This document shows, in pieces, positions 24,705 to 33,955 of a stretch of 64,000 bases of DNA. Position 1 is the first letter of the stretch; each line of letters begins with the position of its first letter. Both the position numbers and the translations under genes were made by a program. The DNA is from Emticicia sp. C21 (GTDB lineage: Bacteria > Bacteroidota > Bacteroidia > Cytophagales > Spirosomataceae), in NCBI RefSeq assembly GCF_003418935.1, contig NZ_QVMT01000007.1, positions 62,001 through 126,000 of the forward strand, given 5' to 3'. A model generated the notes under the pieces. The model ran no database searches, was not told the origin of the DNA, and saw only the letters and a list, made by a program, of their open reading frames with translations.

Positions 24705-25592
24705 ATGAAAAACATCTACTTCATCACTCTACTTCTATTAATTGGTATGCAGTCTTTGGCACAAATAAGCCCATCAGAAAAATTTAAGAATGAAATACAG
24801 GCAAAACTTAGTACAGTTGAGGGAGAATTTGCCGTAGCCTTTAAGGATTTACAGACAGGAAAAACGTTATTTATCAACGAAAAAGACAATTTTCATGCAG
24901 CCAGTACCATGAAAACCCCTGTCATGATAGAGGTTTTTAAACAGGCACGAGCAGGAAAGTTCAAATTATCTGACTCGATTGTAGTGAAGAATGAATTTAA
25001 AAGCATTGTAGATGGCAGCTCATACAGTTTAGATATTACCGACGATAGCGCGGATGATATGTATAAAAAAATCGGCAGAAAAATGACTATCTACGACCTC
25101 ACCTATCAGATGATTATCGTGAGCAGTAATCTGGCAACGAATATTCTGATTGATCTGGTTGATGCCAAAAATGCCAACGCCACCATGCGCACTTTAGGAG
25201 CCAATGATATTCAGGTATTACGCGGGGTTGAAGATAATAAAGCGTTTAAATTAGGCATGAATAATACGGTTACCGCCTATGACCTCATGACTATTTTTGA
25301 AAAACTAGCTCAGGAAAAGGTAGTAAGCCCGGAGGATTCAAAAGGCATGATTAAAATATTACTTGACCAGAAATTCAGAGAAAAAATACCTGCTAAACTG
25401 CCTGCAGAAGTAAAAGTAGCCCACAAAACAGGTTCCATTACTGGCGTACAGAATGACTCCGGCATTGTATACTTACCCGATGGCAGAAAATATGTACTGG
25501 TACTGCTTTCAAGAAAATTAAAAGATGAGAAAAAGGGTGTTGAAGCCCTTGCAGATGTTTCAAGAATGATATTTGATAATTTTCAACACTGA
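24705..25592 (+). CDS. Exported class A beta-lactamase-like serine hydrolase
   Basis: 295 residues from ATG 24705, where a clean signal peptide begins (cut near LAQ, residue 20); the frame is open 36 bases further up, without support. The three penicillin-recognising motifs are present: S67-T68-M69-K70, S140-S141-N142 in place of SDN, and K241-T242-G243. Glu176 in LRGVEDNKAF may be the deacylating Glu of class A enzymes. The family (Beta-lactamase2) includes real beta-lactamases and housekeeping hydrolases of unknown substrate; resistance cannot be claimed from sequence. It is convergent with uvrC, and their stops nearly touch. Confidence 0.85.
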   Translation: MKNIYFITLLLLIGMQSLAQISPSEKFKNEIQAKLSTVEGEFAVAFKDLQTGKTLFINEKDNFHAASTMKTPVMIEVFKQARAGKFKLSDSIVVKNEFKSIVDGSSYSLDITDDSADDMYKKIGRKMTIYDLTYQMIIVSSNLATNILIDLVDAKNANATMRTLGANDIQVLRGVEDNKAFKLGMNNTVTAYDLMTIFEKLAQEKVVSPEDSKGMIKILLDQKFREKIPAKLPAEVKVAHKTGSITGVQNDSGIVYLPDGRKYVLVLLSRKLKDEKKGVEALADVSRMIFDNFQH

Positions 25593-27407
25593 TTAACTCT
25601 CTTTCTCCAAAAACTCCTTAATGCGGTGCGTTTTGTCTTTGCCTACTAATTCAATTAGAGCCTCATCAGGCGCATTCTTGATATTAGAAATAGTCTTGAA
25701 GTGTTTCAAAACTTTGGTTGCTGTTAACTTTCCAATACCCGGTGCGCTTTCCAGACTACTTATCAGGAAGTTCTGACTACGGCGGTCACGGTGGTGCGTG
25801 ATACCAAAACGGTGGGCTTCATCACGGCAACGCTGAATCAGTTTCAAAGACTCAGATTTTTTATCAATATATAATGGTAACGTATCTTCCGGGAAATAGA
25901 TTTCTTCCAGACGTTTGGCAATTCCTATAATCGGGATTTCGCCATATAAACTTATTTCTTTGAGTGCTTCACAAGCCGCTGATAATTGCCCTTTTCCACC
26001 ATCAATAATTATTAAATCAGGCAAATCAGCTTTTTCTGCCAATAATCTTGTATAGCGTCTTGTCACTACCTCCTTCATCGTAGCAAAGTCGTTAGGCCCC
26101 TGTACGGTTCTCGGAATATAATGCCGATACTCTTTTGGTGAAGGCTGTCCGTTAATAAAGCAAACCATAGCCGACACCGGATTAGTGCCTTGTATATTAG
26201 AGTTATCAAAGCATTCAATATGACGCGGCAGGTTTTTCAATTGTAAATCCTGTTTCAGTTTCACCAATACACGGTCACGCTTATTAGTTGCTCCGCTAGC
26301 AGCAATGGCCTCTCTCTCTGCTTTTTCCTTTCTGAAATACACCACATTTTTCAACGACATATCCAACAACTTACGCTTATCCCCTATCTGTGGCACCGAA
26401 ATATCCACTTTCATATCTATCGTTACAGGAATATTTGTCACTATCTCTTTCGTTGTGCTTTCGTATTGCTGACGAAGCTCCACAATAAACATCACCAGAA
26501 TTTCTTCGTCTGTTTCCTCCAGTTTTTTCTTTACATCTAAAGTCTGTGTGAGCGTAATTGTCCCATTAATGACTTTCAGATAATTGATGTAGGCCGTTGT
26601 TTCATCAGAAGTGATACTGAATACATCTAAATCCTTAATAGCCGGATTCACTACCGTTGCCTTGCTCTGGTAGTTTTGCAGAAAATCAAGTTTCAGTTTA
26701 AACTGATGCGCCTCCTCAAATGCCAGCTTTTGGGCAGACTCCTGCATCCGCTGTTCAAAGTACTGTTTAGCCGGAGCCAGGTTACCCCTTAGGATATTAT
26801 GCACCTGCTCAATCTCTTTGATATAATCAGCTTCCGTTTGCAGATTTTCACAGGGCCCTTTACAATTACCTATATGATATTCGAGGCATACCTTGAATTT
26901 TCTGGCATCAATATTTTCCTGTGAAAGATTTAGGTTACAGGTACGAATGGTATATAACTGGCTGAACATTTCGAGCAAAGCATACATCGCTTTTGAATTA
27001 ACAAAAGGCCCGTATAATTTCCCTCTAGATTTATCTTCTATACGCCTGGTAGTAATTACTCTCGGAAAACGCTCGTTGGTTACGCATACATAAGGATACA
27101 TTTTATCATCCCGCAGTAGAATATTATAGCGCGGCTGATATTTCTTAATCAGTGTATTTTCAAGTAGAAGTGCGTCAAATTCGGTGGGAACAATCGTAAA
27201 TTCCAGTTTCCGGATACTTACTACCAAACGACGCGTCTTTTTATCGTGGCGATTAAAATTAGCAAAATAACTGGTTACTCTGTTTTTTAAATTCTTGGCT
27301 TTTCCAACGTAAATCACTTCTCCATCGTCGCCAAAATAACGATACACGCCTGGCTCTTCGGGTACTCTTCCCAACTCTGTTTTATAATCAAAAATTATCT
27401 CAGACAT
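25593..27407 (-). CDS. uvrC: UvrABC nucleotide excision repair subunit C
   Basis: 604 residues, the usual length. Order: GIY-YIG nuclease at about 13-95 (PGVYRYFGDDGEVIYVGKAK) making the 3' cut, a Cys-bearing linker (CLEYHIGNCKGPC), the UVR motif for UvrB contact (about 205-240), the RNase-H-like nuclease for the 5' cut (IECFDNSNIQGT, IIDGGKGQLSAA, HRFGITHHRDRR), and a C-terminal helix-hairpin-helix pair (SAPGIGKLTATKVLKHF). It works with UvrA and UvrB, which are not in this window. No SOS box was identified. Confidence 0.97.
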   Translation of the reverse strand: MSEIIFDYKTELGRVPEEPGVYRYFGDDGEVIYVGKAKNLKNRVTSYFANFNRHDKKTRRLVVSIRKLEFTIVPTEFDALLLENTLIKKYQPRYNILLRDDKMYPYVCVTNERFPRVITTRRIEDKSRGKLYGPFVNSKAMYALLEMFSQLYTIRTCNLNLSQENIDARKFKVCLEYHIGNCKGPCENLQTEADYIKEIEQVHNILRGNLAPAKQYFEQRMQESAQKLAFEEAHQFKLKLDFLQNYQSKATVVNPAIKDLDVFSITSDETTAYINYLKVINGTITLTQTLDVKKKLEETDEEILVMFIVELRQQYESTTKEIVTNIPVTIDMKVDISVPQIGDKRKLLDMSLKNVVYFRKEKAEREAIAASGATNKRDRVLVKLKQDLQLKNLPRHIECFDNSNIQGTNPVSAMVCFINGQPSPKEYRHYIPRTVQGPNDFATMKEVVTRRYTRLLAEKADLPDLIIIDGGKGQLSAACEALKEISLYGEIPIIGIAKRLEEIYFPEDTLPLYIDKKSESLKLIQRCRDEAHRFGITHHRDRRSQNFLISSLESAPGIGKLTATKVLKHFKTISNIKNAPDEALIELVGKDKTHRIKEFLEKES

Positions 27408-27710
27408 AAACTCCTACAATATTATCTCACTAATTAAATATTAACAGTATGACTGGTTAATGTGTTCAAAATCTAACGAATACTTATATGCATTTAGCCT
27501 TTATTTTTTAACAAAAAACTAAATTAAGTACAAAGCCTCAATAAATTGATAATATTGGCTGAATTTCCATGAATCAGGTGAGTTTTTAATATAATTAATA
27601 TAAACTGAATAATATTTGCTTATACGGTTTATGTTCTTTACACTTGTTATACGACTAGAATCTATTGTGTATATAAAGTTTGATAGCAGGCTACCTCAAA
27701 ACTCATTCAA
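27408..27710. other. Divergent intergenic region between uvrC and the AraC regulator
   Basis: AT-rich with no gene. It holds the promoter at 27615-27646 for the AraC gene. For uvrC, the minus strand has a one-mismatch -7 element (TAATATTG, 27429-27436 region), too weak to call. Confidence 0.45.
27615..27646 (+). promoter_or_regulatory. Promoter for the AraC family gene at 27711
   Basis: TTTG at 27615-27618 and TACACTTG at 27639-27646 (one mismatch to TAnnTTTG) are 20 bp apart, giving a leader of about 58 bases. Confidence 0.5.
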
Positions 27711-28448
27711 ATGACAAAACAAATCTATAATCCGTTTATTCTTGCACTGAAAGCTTACAATCTTACTGTGGAAATCCACCATCATTCTGCTTATCAGATT
27801 GTTTTGTCAAATGATAGTCCCTTTACTTCAACTATTAACGGAAAATTATACGAAGGCATTCATGGCTTTCTGATTAAACCACACGTTACTCATTTGTGCA
27901 ATGCCGAAAAAGGGACGTTAAGTATTTTAAACATAGAACCTTATTCAACTATTGGTTTAAAGCTTTCAGGCAGATTCGGCAAGAATCAAGATTATATCGT
28001 TTTTAACTCTAAAACCGATATATATACTTTTTTTCAAATCAAAGAAGATAGTTTTGATATTTATACAATCATTAACGCTTTACTTTTAAAACTATCAACA
28101 ACTAATTACGATGAAAGAGTGACAAAAATAGTAGAATACATCAAAGCCAATTTCTTCGAACAAGATATAACCCCACAAACTTTTGCTGATATCGTTTTTC
28201 TTTCCCCCTCTCGTTTAGCTTCACTTTTTAAACAACAAACAGGCAGCAGTTTGTCTAAATATCTATTATGGACAAGGTTGCGTCAGGCCGTTTATCTGGC
28301 ACTTGCTGAAAAAGACAGAACCCTTACTGACATTGCCTACGATACAGGTTTTTACGATTTGCCTCAACTCAATAAGTATATGTATGAAATGTTTGGCATG
28401 CCGCCCAAAGCCCTAAAGCAGAACAGTGATTTGATACAAGTTTATTAG
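27711..28448 (+). CDS. AraC family transcriptional regulator
   Basis: 245 residues. A cupin-like N-terminal sensor (HHHSAYQIVLSNDSPFTSTING) is followed by the double AraC helix-turn-helix at about 145-240: PQTFADIVFLSPSRLASLFK and LTDIAYDTGFYDLPQLNKYM. It precedes a quinone-reductase-like oxidoreductase (52 bp) and a cupin protein, all on one strand, so it probably controls both. The effector is unknown. Confidence 0.9.
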   Translation: MTKQIYNPFILALKAYNLTVEIHHHSAYQIVLSNDSPFTSTINGKLYEGIHGFLIKPHVTHLCNAEKGTLSILNIEPYSTIGLKLSGRFGKNQDYIVFNSKTDIYTFFQIKEDSFDIYTIINALLLKLSTTNYDERVTKIVEYIKANFFEQDITPQTFADIVFLSPSRLASLFKQQTGSSLSKYLLWTRLRQAVYLALAEKDRTLTDIAYDTGFYDLPQLNKYMYEMFGMPPKALKQNSDLIQVY

Positions 28449-28500
28449 TGCGGGGGTTTGCAATTTTGTGCTATCATTTAAACAATTAAATAAAAGCACA

Positions 28501-29445
28501 ATGAAAGCAATAGTATATCAAAAGTTTGGAAACACAGATGTTTTGCAAACCATAGAAGAGCCTAAACCTTCTATTCAATCAGATCAGGTTCTGGTAAAAA
28601 TAAAAGTAGTATCCATTAATCCTTTAGACTGGAAAATCAGAAAAGGAGAAATGAAACTGATGTCAGGCTCTAAGTTCCCTAAGCATACAGGAACTGATTT
28701 TGCTGGTATCATTGAAGAGACAGGAACATCAGTATCTGGTTTCAAAAAAGGAGATGAGGTTTTTGGAACAGTAAAAAATAATATGAAAGATGGTGCACTA
28801 GCCGAATATATTGCTGTGCCTACTACATCAGTCTGGAAAAAACCTATACACATCAATTTTGCACAATCTGCCTCTATTCCCACAGTTGGTGCCGCGGCTG
28901 TAACAGCATTGCAAAAAATGGGAAACATTCATGCACAAACTGAAATTCTGGTAAATGGTGCAACAGGTGGTTTCGGCATGTTCTTGCTACAATTATTAAA
29001 ACAAAAGCAGGCAAACATAACGGCAGTTACCAGTACAAAAGCCATTGCCTTTGCAAAAAAATGGGGAGCAGATATAGTAGTTGATTATACGAAAGAAAAT
29101 ATTCTTACTCAAAACAAAGCCTATGATATCGTAATTGATTTATCAGGTAAAATGGGTTATGCAAATGCTAAACAGATGATGAAATCTAAAGCCTTATTTT
29201 TAAACCCGACACCAAAACCTATTGAAATTCCCACTTCGCTTTTTAAAAATTTATTTACGAGCAAAAAACATATAGTCGTTCTTTCAAATCCATCCACAGA
29301 AAACATGGATATTCTGCTAGATGCAGTCAACAATGGGTTACAAATTGAAGTAAGTAAAGTGTTTCCATTTGCTCAATCTAAAGAAGCTTATCAATATGCT
29401 GAGCAAGGCGGTTATATCGGTAAAGTAGTTATAGAATTCAATTAA
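28501..29445 (+). CDS. NADP-dependent oxidoreductase of the quinone reductase type (zinc-free MDR)
   Basis: 314 residues from ATG 28501 (MKAIVYQKFGNTDV), the canonical family start; the frame is open 33 bases upstream. GroES-like domain at about 1-125 (HTGTDFAGIIEETG) and Rossmann domain with the nucleotide loop VNGATGGFGMFLLQL. The zinc ligands of alcohol dehydrogenases are absent. Family members reduce quinones or alpha,beta-unsaturated carbonyls using NADPH. The regulator upstream and the cupin downstream suggest an inducible detoxification unit; the substrate is unknown. Confidence 0.9.
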   Translation: MKAIVYQKFGNTDVLQTIEEPKPSIQSDQVLVKIKVVSINPLDWKIRKGEMKLMSGSKFPKHTGTDFAGIIEETGTSVSGFKKGDEVFGTVKNNMKDGALAEYIAVPTTSVWKKPIHINFAQSASIPTVGAAAVTALQKMGNIHAQTEILVNGATGGFGMFLLQLLKQKQANITAVTSTKAIAFAKKWGADIVVDYTKENILTQNKAYDIVIDLSGKMGYANAKQMMKSKALFLNPTPKPIEIPTSLFKNLFTSKKHIVVLSNPSTENMDILLDAVNNGLQIEVSKVFPFAQSKEAYQYAEQGGYIGKVVIEFN

Positions 29446-29511
29446 GCAGTCTTCTAAAGAATCGGTAAAAGCAATAAAATATAAAAACAATCTATCTAAA
29501 TAGTAATATAT

Positions 29512-30006
29512 ATGAAAAGCAATATTAAAATCATAAAAGAAAATAACGGGAAGCATTTCTCTGTAGTCGGTGACACTTATCGAACTATTATTTCAGGCAA
29601 ACAAACCAATGGCGAATATGCCATAATTGATATGCTGGTTCCTCTGGATGGAGGTCCCCCACCCCATGCGCACGCATCATTTCATGAGTCATTTTATATC
29701 GTTGACGGAGAGCTTGAATTTAAAACAGAGGATGGAAAATACATAGCCAGAAAGGGCGACTTGGTAAACATTCCGAAAGGCGGCGCAATACATAGCTTTA
29801 AAAATACAAGTAAAGCTATGGCTCATCTGCTATGTACGGTTGTTCCTGCCGGATTGGACGATTTTTTCGAAGAAATTGGTACACCAGTAGAAGAAGGAGA
29901 ATTTTTACCACCCCATCATTTGAGTGAAGAAGAGATAAAAAAAGTAGTGGCAATTGCAGGAAAATACGGTCAGGTTTTATATCCACCTGATTATCTGGAT
30001 AAATAA
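29512..30006 (+). CDS. Single-domain cupin protein
   Basis: 164 residues. Cupin motif 1 is visible as PPPHAHASFHESFYIVDGELEF (two His plus Glu/His as metal ligands) and motif 2 as GDLVNIPKGGAIHSFKN. That fits a metal-binding quercetinase- or AraC-sensor-like small cupin, either a dioxygenase or an isomerase; no substrate can be named. It follows the oxidoreductase by 66 bp on the same strand. Confidence 0.85.
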   Translation: MKSNIKIIKENNGKHFSVVGDTYRTIISGKQTNGEYAIIDMLVPLDGGPPPHAHASFHESFYIVDGELEFKTEDGKYIARKGDLVNIPKGGAIHSFKNTSKAMAHLLCTVVPAGLDDFFEEIGTPVEEGEFLPPHHLSEEEIKKVVAIAGKYGQVLYPPDYLDK

Positions 30007-30258
30007 ATAAATAAATACAATCCGTCTCAAAAAGATGTTTCAGAAACGTGTAATCAGATAGTATGAAAATCACAAACAACAGCTAAAAAAATTGAAAATA
30101 ATTTTAATTGTTTGTGACTTTCTGAAAAAACGCCGTCTAAATAGGCAAACAAATGAATGTTGTGATTAATAACCTTTGCTTGTTTAGTGTCCAAACCCCT
30201 ATAATTTACATTTCTAGCTTTATTGCTGTATACACTTACACTAAGAAATATTATCGAG

Positions 30259-30285
30259 AAGCCAGCTTTTGAAAGCTGGCTTTTT
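30259..30285 (+). terminator. Strong Rho-independent terminator
   Basis: AAGCCAGCTTT (30259-30269) and AAAGCTGGCTT (30272-30282) form an 11-bp stem with a 2-base apex, followed by TTTATTTT. It lies 250 bp after the cupin stop, so either the cupin message has a long tail or a short RNA ends here. Confidence 0.85.
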
Positions 30286-30309
30286 ATTTTCAAAAAATTC
30301 TATCAAACA

Positions 30310-30341
30310 TTTGGATAATATCAGAATCTGCGTTTACTTTG
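30310..30341 (+). promoter_or_regulatory. Candidate promoter for the DUF1361-dgkA operon
   Basis: TTTG at 30310-30313 and TACTTTG at 30335-30341 are 21 bp apart. The -7 element is one base short of TAnnTTTG. Transcription would start about 20 bases before the ATG at 30369. Confidence 0.4.
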
Positions 30342-30368
30342 CATTACAAAGTTCTTTTTAAATAAATC

Positions 30369-31064
30369 ATGAATCTAAAGAAGATTACTATCTCTTTTAC
30401 TGTTAGTCGCCCAACCCTGAGTCTGGTTTTACTAACACTCCTGAGTTTTGTGCTTTTGATTGCAGGTGTTATTAAAACACAGCAATTAAGAGGTATATAT
30501 TTATTATGGAATCTATTCCTGGCCTGGGTGCCTTTATTTTTTGCCCTGGTAGCACGCAGGTCTCAATCTTCGGATCGAATCTCTATAAAGTTTCGCCAGC
30601 CTGTTATTTATCTGTGCCTGGCGCTATGGCTCTTGTTTTTTCCGAACTCACCTTATATCATTACTGATCTAATTCACTTGACCGAATCGCAAAGACATAT
30701 CCTTTGGTTTGATTCTGTAAGTTTCTTTATAGTTGCTCTGGCAGGACTAACCACAGGTTTATATTCTATGTATGTCGCACATCAGATTGTTCAAAGAATT
30801 ACCAGTAAGTTCTGGGCATGGAGTATTCTATCCATTAGTGTAGTATTATCCGGTTTTGGCTTATATTTAGGTCGGTTTGTTCGTTTCAATAGCTGGGATT
30901 TGTTTACAGACCCTATTTTTCTGTTCCGGAAATCTTTTCAGGAATTACAGAATCCCCTGGCTATTCAAACAACTATGGTGTTTTCATTAGTAGTGATGGT
31001 GTTATATGTTTCTTTAAATCTGTTGATTCCTCCGTCATATGAACGTACCAAAAATGTTGCGTAG
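30369..31064 (+). CDS. DUF1361 membrane protein
   Basis: 231 residues with about six membrane helices. Landmarks: LFLAWVPLFFAL, LFFPNSPYIITDLIHL and GFGLYLGRFVRFNSWDL, all typical of DUF1361. Function unknown; related proteins are found in Firmicutes and Bacteroidota. The start of the diacylglycerol kinase gene overlaps its end by 26 bp. Confidence 0.85.
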   Translation: MNLKKITISFTVSRPTLSLVLLTLLSFVLLIAGVIKTQQLRGIYLLWNLFLAWVPLFFALVARRSQSSDRISIKFRQPVIYLCLALWLLFFPNSPYIITDLIHLTESQRHILWFDSVSFFIVALAGLTTGLYSMYVAHQIVQRITSKFWAWSILSISVVLSGFGLYLGRFVRFNSWDLFTDPIFLFRKSFQELQNPLAIQTTMVFSLVVMVLYVSLNLLIPPSYERTKNVA

Positions 31065-31398
31065 TTTTAAGTTTGCCTTTCAGGGTATAGGGGTGCTGAT
31101 GCAGGAAAATAACGCCAGATTTCACCTGTTTGCTACAGTTGTGGTAATTCTGACAGGTTTGCTGGTAGGTTTAAGCAGTGCTGAGTGGTCGGTCACATGT
31201 ATTATAATCGGATTGGTGTGGGTAGCAGAGGCATTCAATACTGCTTTAGAGAAATTATGTGACTTTGTGACGACGGAACAACACCCATTAATCGGAAAAG
31301 TAAAAGATTTATCAGCCGCCGCAGTTTTAATTATTTCCTGCGTTGCGGTAATTATCGGAATTATTATATTTTTGCCTAAAATATTAGCTAATCTATGA
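31039..31398 (+). CDS. dgkA: Diacylglycerol kinase family protein (DgkA / undecaprenol kinase type)
   Basis: 119 residues with three membrane helices. The catalytic signature VAEAFNTALEKLCDFV (E-x-x-NTAxE-x-x-D) is complete, as is KDLSAAAVL in the third helix. In Gram-positive and many other bacteria this family phosphorylates undecaprenol to recycle the lipid carrier; in E. coli it acts on diacylglycerol. The gene overlaps DUF1361 by 26 bp, and its stop overlaps the ATG of the next gene (ATGA), so translation is coupled along the operon. Confidence 0.92.
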   Translation: MNVPKMLRSFKFAFQGIGVLMQENNARFHLFATVVVILTGLLVGLSSAEWSVTCIIIGLVWVAEAFNTALEKLCDFVTTEQHPLIGKVKDLSAAAVLIISCVAVIIGIIIFLPKILANL

Positions 31399-32006
31399 AC
31401 GAACACCTTGAACAACTCAAAGAGATCCGCTCGATGATGGAACGCTCCTCTAAGTTCCTATCACTTAGCGGGCTGTCAGGTATTTCGGCAGGTATTTGTG
31501 CTTTAGCAGGTGCTTGGTATGCACATCAGAAAATTCATGTGGATGCACTTTATCATTTATTTGACCCACAAGTAAGAGAAGAAATAGTTCCTCTATTAGT
31601 GATAGATGCACTGATAGTACTTATTTCTGCTTTAGTAACGGGAGCTTTCTTTACCATACGCAGAGCCAGAAAAAAAGGATTTAAAATGTGGAATTCAACT
31701 TCAAAGCGTTTGTTGGTTAGTATGCTGATACCACTTCTGGCCGGAGGTGCTTTCTGTATAGCAATGCTTTATCATGGCTTTTTCTGGTTATGTTTCCCGG
31801 CCACGTTAATTTTTTATGGTATTGCTTTAGTCAATGCCAGTAGATATACCGTTCACGACACATTTTATTTAGGTATCAGCGAAATCATTATAGGAATAAT
31901 AGCCCTATTTTTGGCGCAGTGGAATCTTAATTTCTGGGCATTAGGTTTTGGTGTGCTTCATATCATTTATGGAGCAGTGGTGTATTTTAGGTACGAAACA
32001 AAATAG
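31395..32006 (+). CDS. Integral membrane protein, partner of the winged-helix regulator
   Basis: 203 residues. A short helical start (EQLKEIRSMMERSSKFLSLSG) is followed by five or six membrane helices. Proteins with this opening regularly lie just before a MarR/ArsR-like winged-helix gene in Bacteroidota, as here (39 bp gap). Function unknown; it may hold or modulate the regulator at the membrane, which is inference. Confidence 0.65.
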   Translation: MNEHLEQLKEIRSMMERSSKFLSLSGLSGISAGICALAGAWYAHQKIHVDALYHLFDPQVREEIVPLLVIDALIVLISALVTGAFFTIRRARKKGFKMWNSTSKRLLVSMLIPLLAGGAFCIAMLYHGFFWLCFPATLIFYGIALVNASRYTVHDTFYLGISEIIIGIIALFLAQWNLNFWALGFGVLHIIYGAVVYFRYETK

Positions 32007-32045
32007 TTATTTGTCAGGCGAATAACTCTCGCTTGACGCTGAGTT

Positions 32046-32339
32046 ATGAATTTATTACAGAATTTTAATAAAGCATTTGAAAGCAAGGCCCGATTAGGTA
32101 TTATGTCGGTGCTGATGGTCAATGATGAACTTTCTTTCAATAATATGAAAGAACTATTGTCGCTGACCGATGGTAATCTGGCTACACATTTGAGGGCATT
32201 GGAAGAAGCAAATTATATATCTTTTAAGAAAGAGTTTATCGGTCGTAAACCAAGCACAGTATATTCAGTAACGGACGAGGGGAAACAGGCTTTTAATGAG
32301 CATTTAAATGAATTAGAAAAATTCATTCGAGGTGCTTGA
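32046..32339 (+). CDS. Winged-helix transcriptional regulator (HTH_34 / ArsR-MarR-like)
   Basis: 97 residues, a single winged helix. The core is SKARLGIMSVLMVNDELSFN, then NMKELLSLTDGNLATHLRAL (recognition helix) and the wing KKEFIGRKPSTVYSVTDEG. Such regulators are usually repressors of their own locus. Its stop codon lies within the -33 box of the exosortase N promoter, so it is a good candidate regulator of that unit. Confidence 0.88.
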   Translation: MNLLQNFNKAFESKARLGIMSVLMVNDELSFNNMKELLSLTDGNLATHLRALEEANYISFKKEFIGRKPSTVYSVTDEGKQAFNEHLNELEKFIRGA

Positions 32340-32366
32340 TTATAATTTTTTTATCTTTTAACTTTG
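32336..32366 (+). promoter_or_regulatory. Promoter of the exosortase N unit
   Basis: TTG at 32336-32338 and TAACTTTG at 32359-32366 (full TAnnTTTG match) are 20 bp apart. Transcription would start near 32373, 25 bases before the ATG at 32398. Confidence 0.6.
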
Positions 32367-32397
32367 AAAAACAAAGTACTTTTAAATAACCAAGATT

Positions 32398-33936
32398 ATG
32401 TCTTCTACTAACCTCAAAGTTTTAGCACTTGCATTACTGACTATTCTCTTTAATTATTTTTTCTGGGAGGAAAAAGTAGGAATTAACCTACCACTATTTA
32501 GTAGTTTATTAATTGGTTCACTTATATATTCTGACAAAATAAAGCTTGATTCTCTAGCAATAAAAGTTGCCTTAGGCCTCACAATCTTTACCGGAATTTT
32601 GGTGGTAATACACAATTCTGTGATAAGTGTATTTACTCACTTTTTTTCTTTCATTGTATTAGTTGGTTTTTTGCATCGCCCTCAACTGACAAGTGTAAGT
32701 AGTGCCATGTTTCAGTTTGGTGTAAATGCCCTGATGAGTACATTTGAACCCATTATTTTATTGGCTAGTACAAACAATCATCGCAACAGAAATACCAGCA
32801 AGTTCAATTGGGTTTTTAGAATTACAAAGCTATTAATTATACCAGTAGTGGTCTTCTTTATTTTTCTCTCAATTTTTAAGGCTGCTAATCCAATTTTCAG
32901 CAATATGCTGGACACAACCTTTTCAGGATTTTTTCAGGCATTCAATCAATTCTTTTACTCCCTCTCCCTTCCACATCTGATATTTATTCTTTTTGGGGCA
33001 TTTATCATTATTTGTGTTTTAAAAAACTGGGAAAGAGCGAAAGGTATTCACAAACTTTTTCAATTTCAAAGTCCAAAGATTTTACAATCCCCCGAAAATC
33101 TCAATGAGACTAATGCAAAAAACGAGTATAAAACAGCTTTAATACTTATTTGCTCTGTAAACGTATTGCTCCTTATCATCAATATTATCGATATACGGTT
33201 CATCTGGTTTAATGTAGGTGGAGATTTGAAATCTGCAGTGGAATTATCACAACTAGTACATAATGGTACTTACCTGTTAATCTTCAGTATCCTTCTCTCA
33301 ATTGCCATCTTGCTTTTCTATTTCCGGAAAGACCTGAACTTCCTATCAGATAATAAATGGCTTATTACTGCATCGTATATCTGGATTATCCAGAATGGTA
33401 TTCTGGTTATTTCAGTTCTATTACGCAACTACGAGTATATTATCAATTACGGATTGACACATAAACGTATTGGGGTTTTCTTCTTTCTATTGCTTACTTC
33501 TGCCGGATTAGTGCTGATGTGGCTGAAAATCAAAAAGCTGTATTCATTCCTCCACTTGTTTAAACAAGCAGGTTGGGTATTCTACATAGCATTTATAAGT
33601 CTGGCAATTTTCGATTGGGACAGTATGATTGCCCGATATAATCTAAGCACACAGAGTGCTGCTAATATTGATTACAAATATTTATATGACCTCTCTAATA
33701 GAACACTTCCTATTCTTTACGAAAATAAAGAGAAAATAATAGAACGAATTAAGCAGAAGCCTGCTATGGATCATGAAAAGGAAATTAATAAGCTAAACAA
33801 TAAGATAAAAAGATACTTATCCGAGCAACAAGGTTATACCTGGGTTTCATGGGATTTATCCAATAGCAAAGCTGTCGACTATTTTAAAGATAAGAAATTA
33901 GAGGATTACACTCCTCCTGTGACAAAAAACCAATAA
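32398..33936 (+). CDS. DUF4153/DUF4173-type polytopic membrane protein of the exosortase N cluster
   Basis: 512 residues, about twelve membrane helices, with a soluble C-terminal tail of about 100 residues (from KYLYDLSNRTLPILYENKEKI). The layout and the helices FRITKLLIIPVVVFFIFLSIF and YIWIIQNGILVISVLLRNYEYI fit the DUF4153/DUF4173 group. First gene of the unit; the VIT gene follows after 19 bp. In other Bacteroidota this kind of protein accompanies exosortase N (known association); its job is unknown. Confidence 0.75.
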   Translation: MSSTNLKVLALALLTILFNYFFWEEKVGINLPLFSSLLIGSLIYSDKIKLDSLAIKVALGLTIFTGILVVIHNSVISVFTHFFSFIVLVGFLHRPQLTSVSSAMFQFGVNALMSTFEPIILLASTNNHRNRNTSKFNWVFRITKLLIIPVVVFFIFLSIFKAANPIFSNMLDTTFSGFFQAFNQFFYSLSLPHLIFILFGAFIIICVLKNWERAKGIHKLFQFQSPKILQSPENLNETNAKNEYKTALILICSVNVLLLIINIIDIRFIWFNVGGDLKSAVELSQLVHNGTYLLIFSILLSIAILLFYFRKDLNFLSDNKWLITASYIWIIQNGILVISVLLRNYEYIINYGLTHKRIGVFFFLLLTSAGLVLMWLKIKKLYSFLHLFKQAGWVFYIAFISLAIFDWDSMIARYNLSTQSAANIDYKYLYDLSNRTLPILYENKEKIIERIKQKPAMDHEKEINKLNNKIKRYLSEQQGYTWVSWDLSNSKAVDYFKDKKLEDYTPPVTKNQ

Positions 33937-33955
33937 ATCTTCGATTACACATCTT

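Larger units (their letters stand above)
30007..30368. other. Intergenic region with two inverted repeats
   Basis: No convincing gene. After four AAAT units it has CACAAACAA (30071-30079) pairing with TTGTTTGTG (30108-30116) around an A/T-rich inner stem, and then a strong terminator at 30259-30285. The two could bound a short transcript, but no good promoter lies between them. A promoter for the next gene follows at 30310. Confidence 0.45.

Noticed and set aside
24705-25592. Calling the serine hydrolase a resistance beta-lactamase
   Set aside because: SxxK, SxN and KTG motifs are shared with non-resistance hydrolases, the SDN motif is SSN, and no substrate evidence exists in sequence.
30054-30293. 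79-codon minus-strand frame in the gap after the cupin gene
   Set aside because: It runs through two inverted repeats including a strong terminator, and the sequence has no recognisable pattern.
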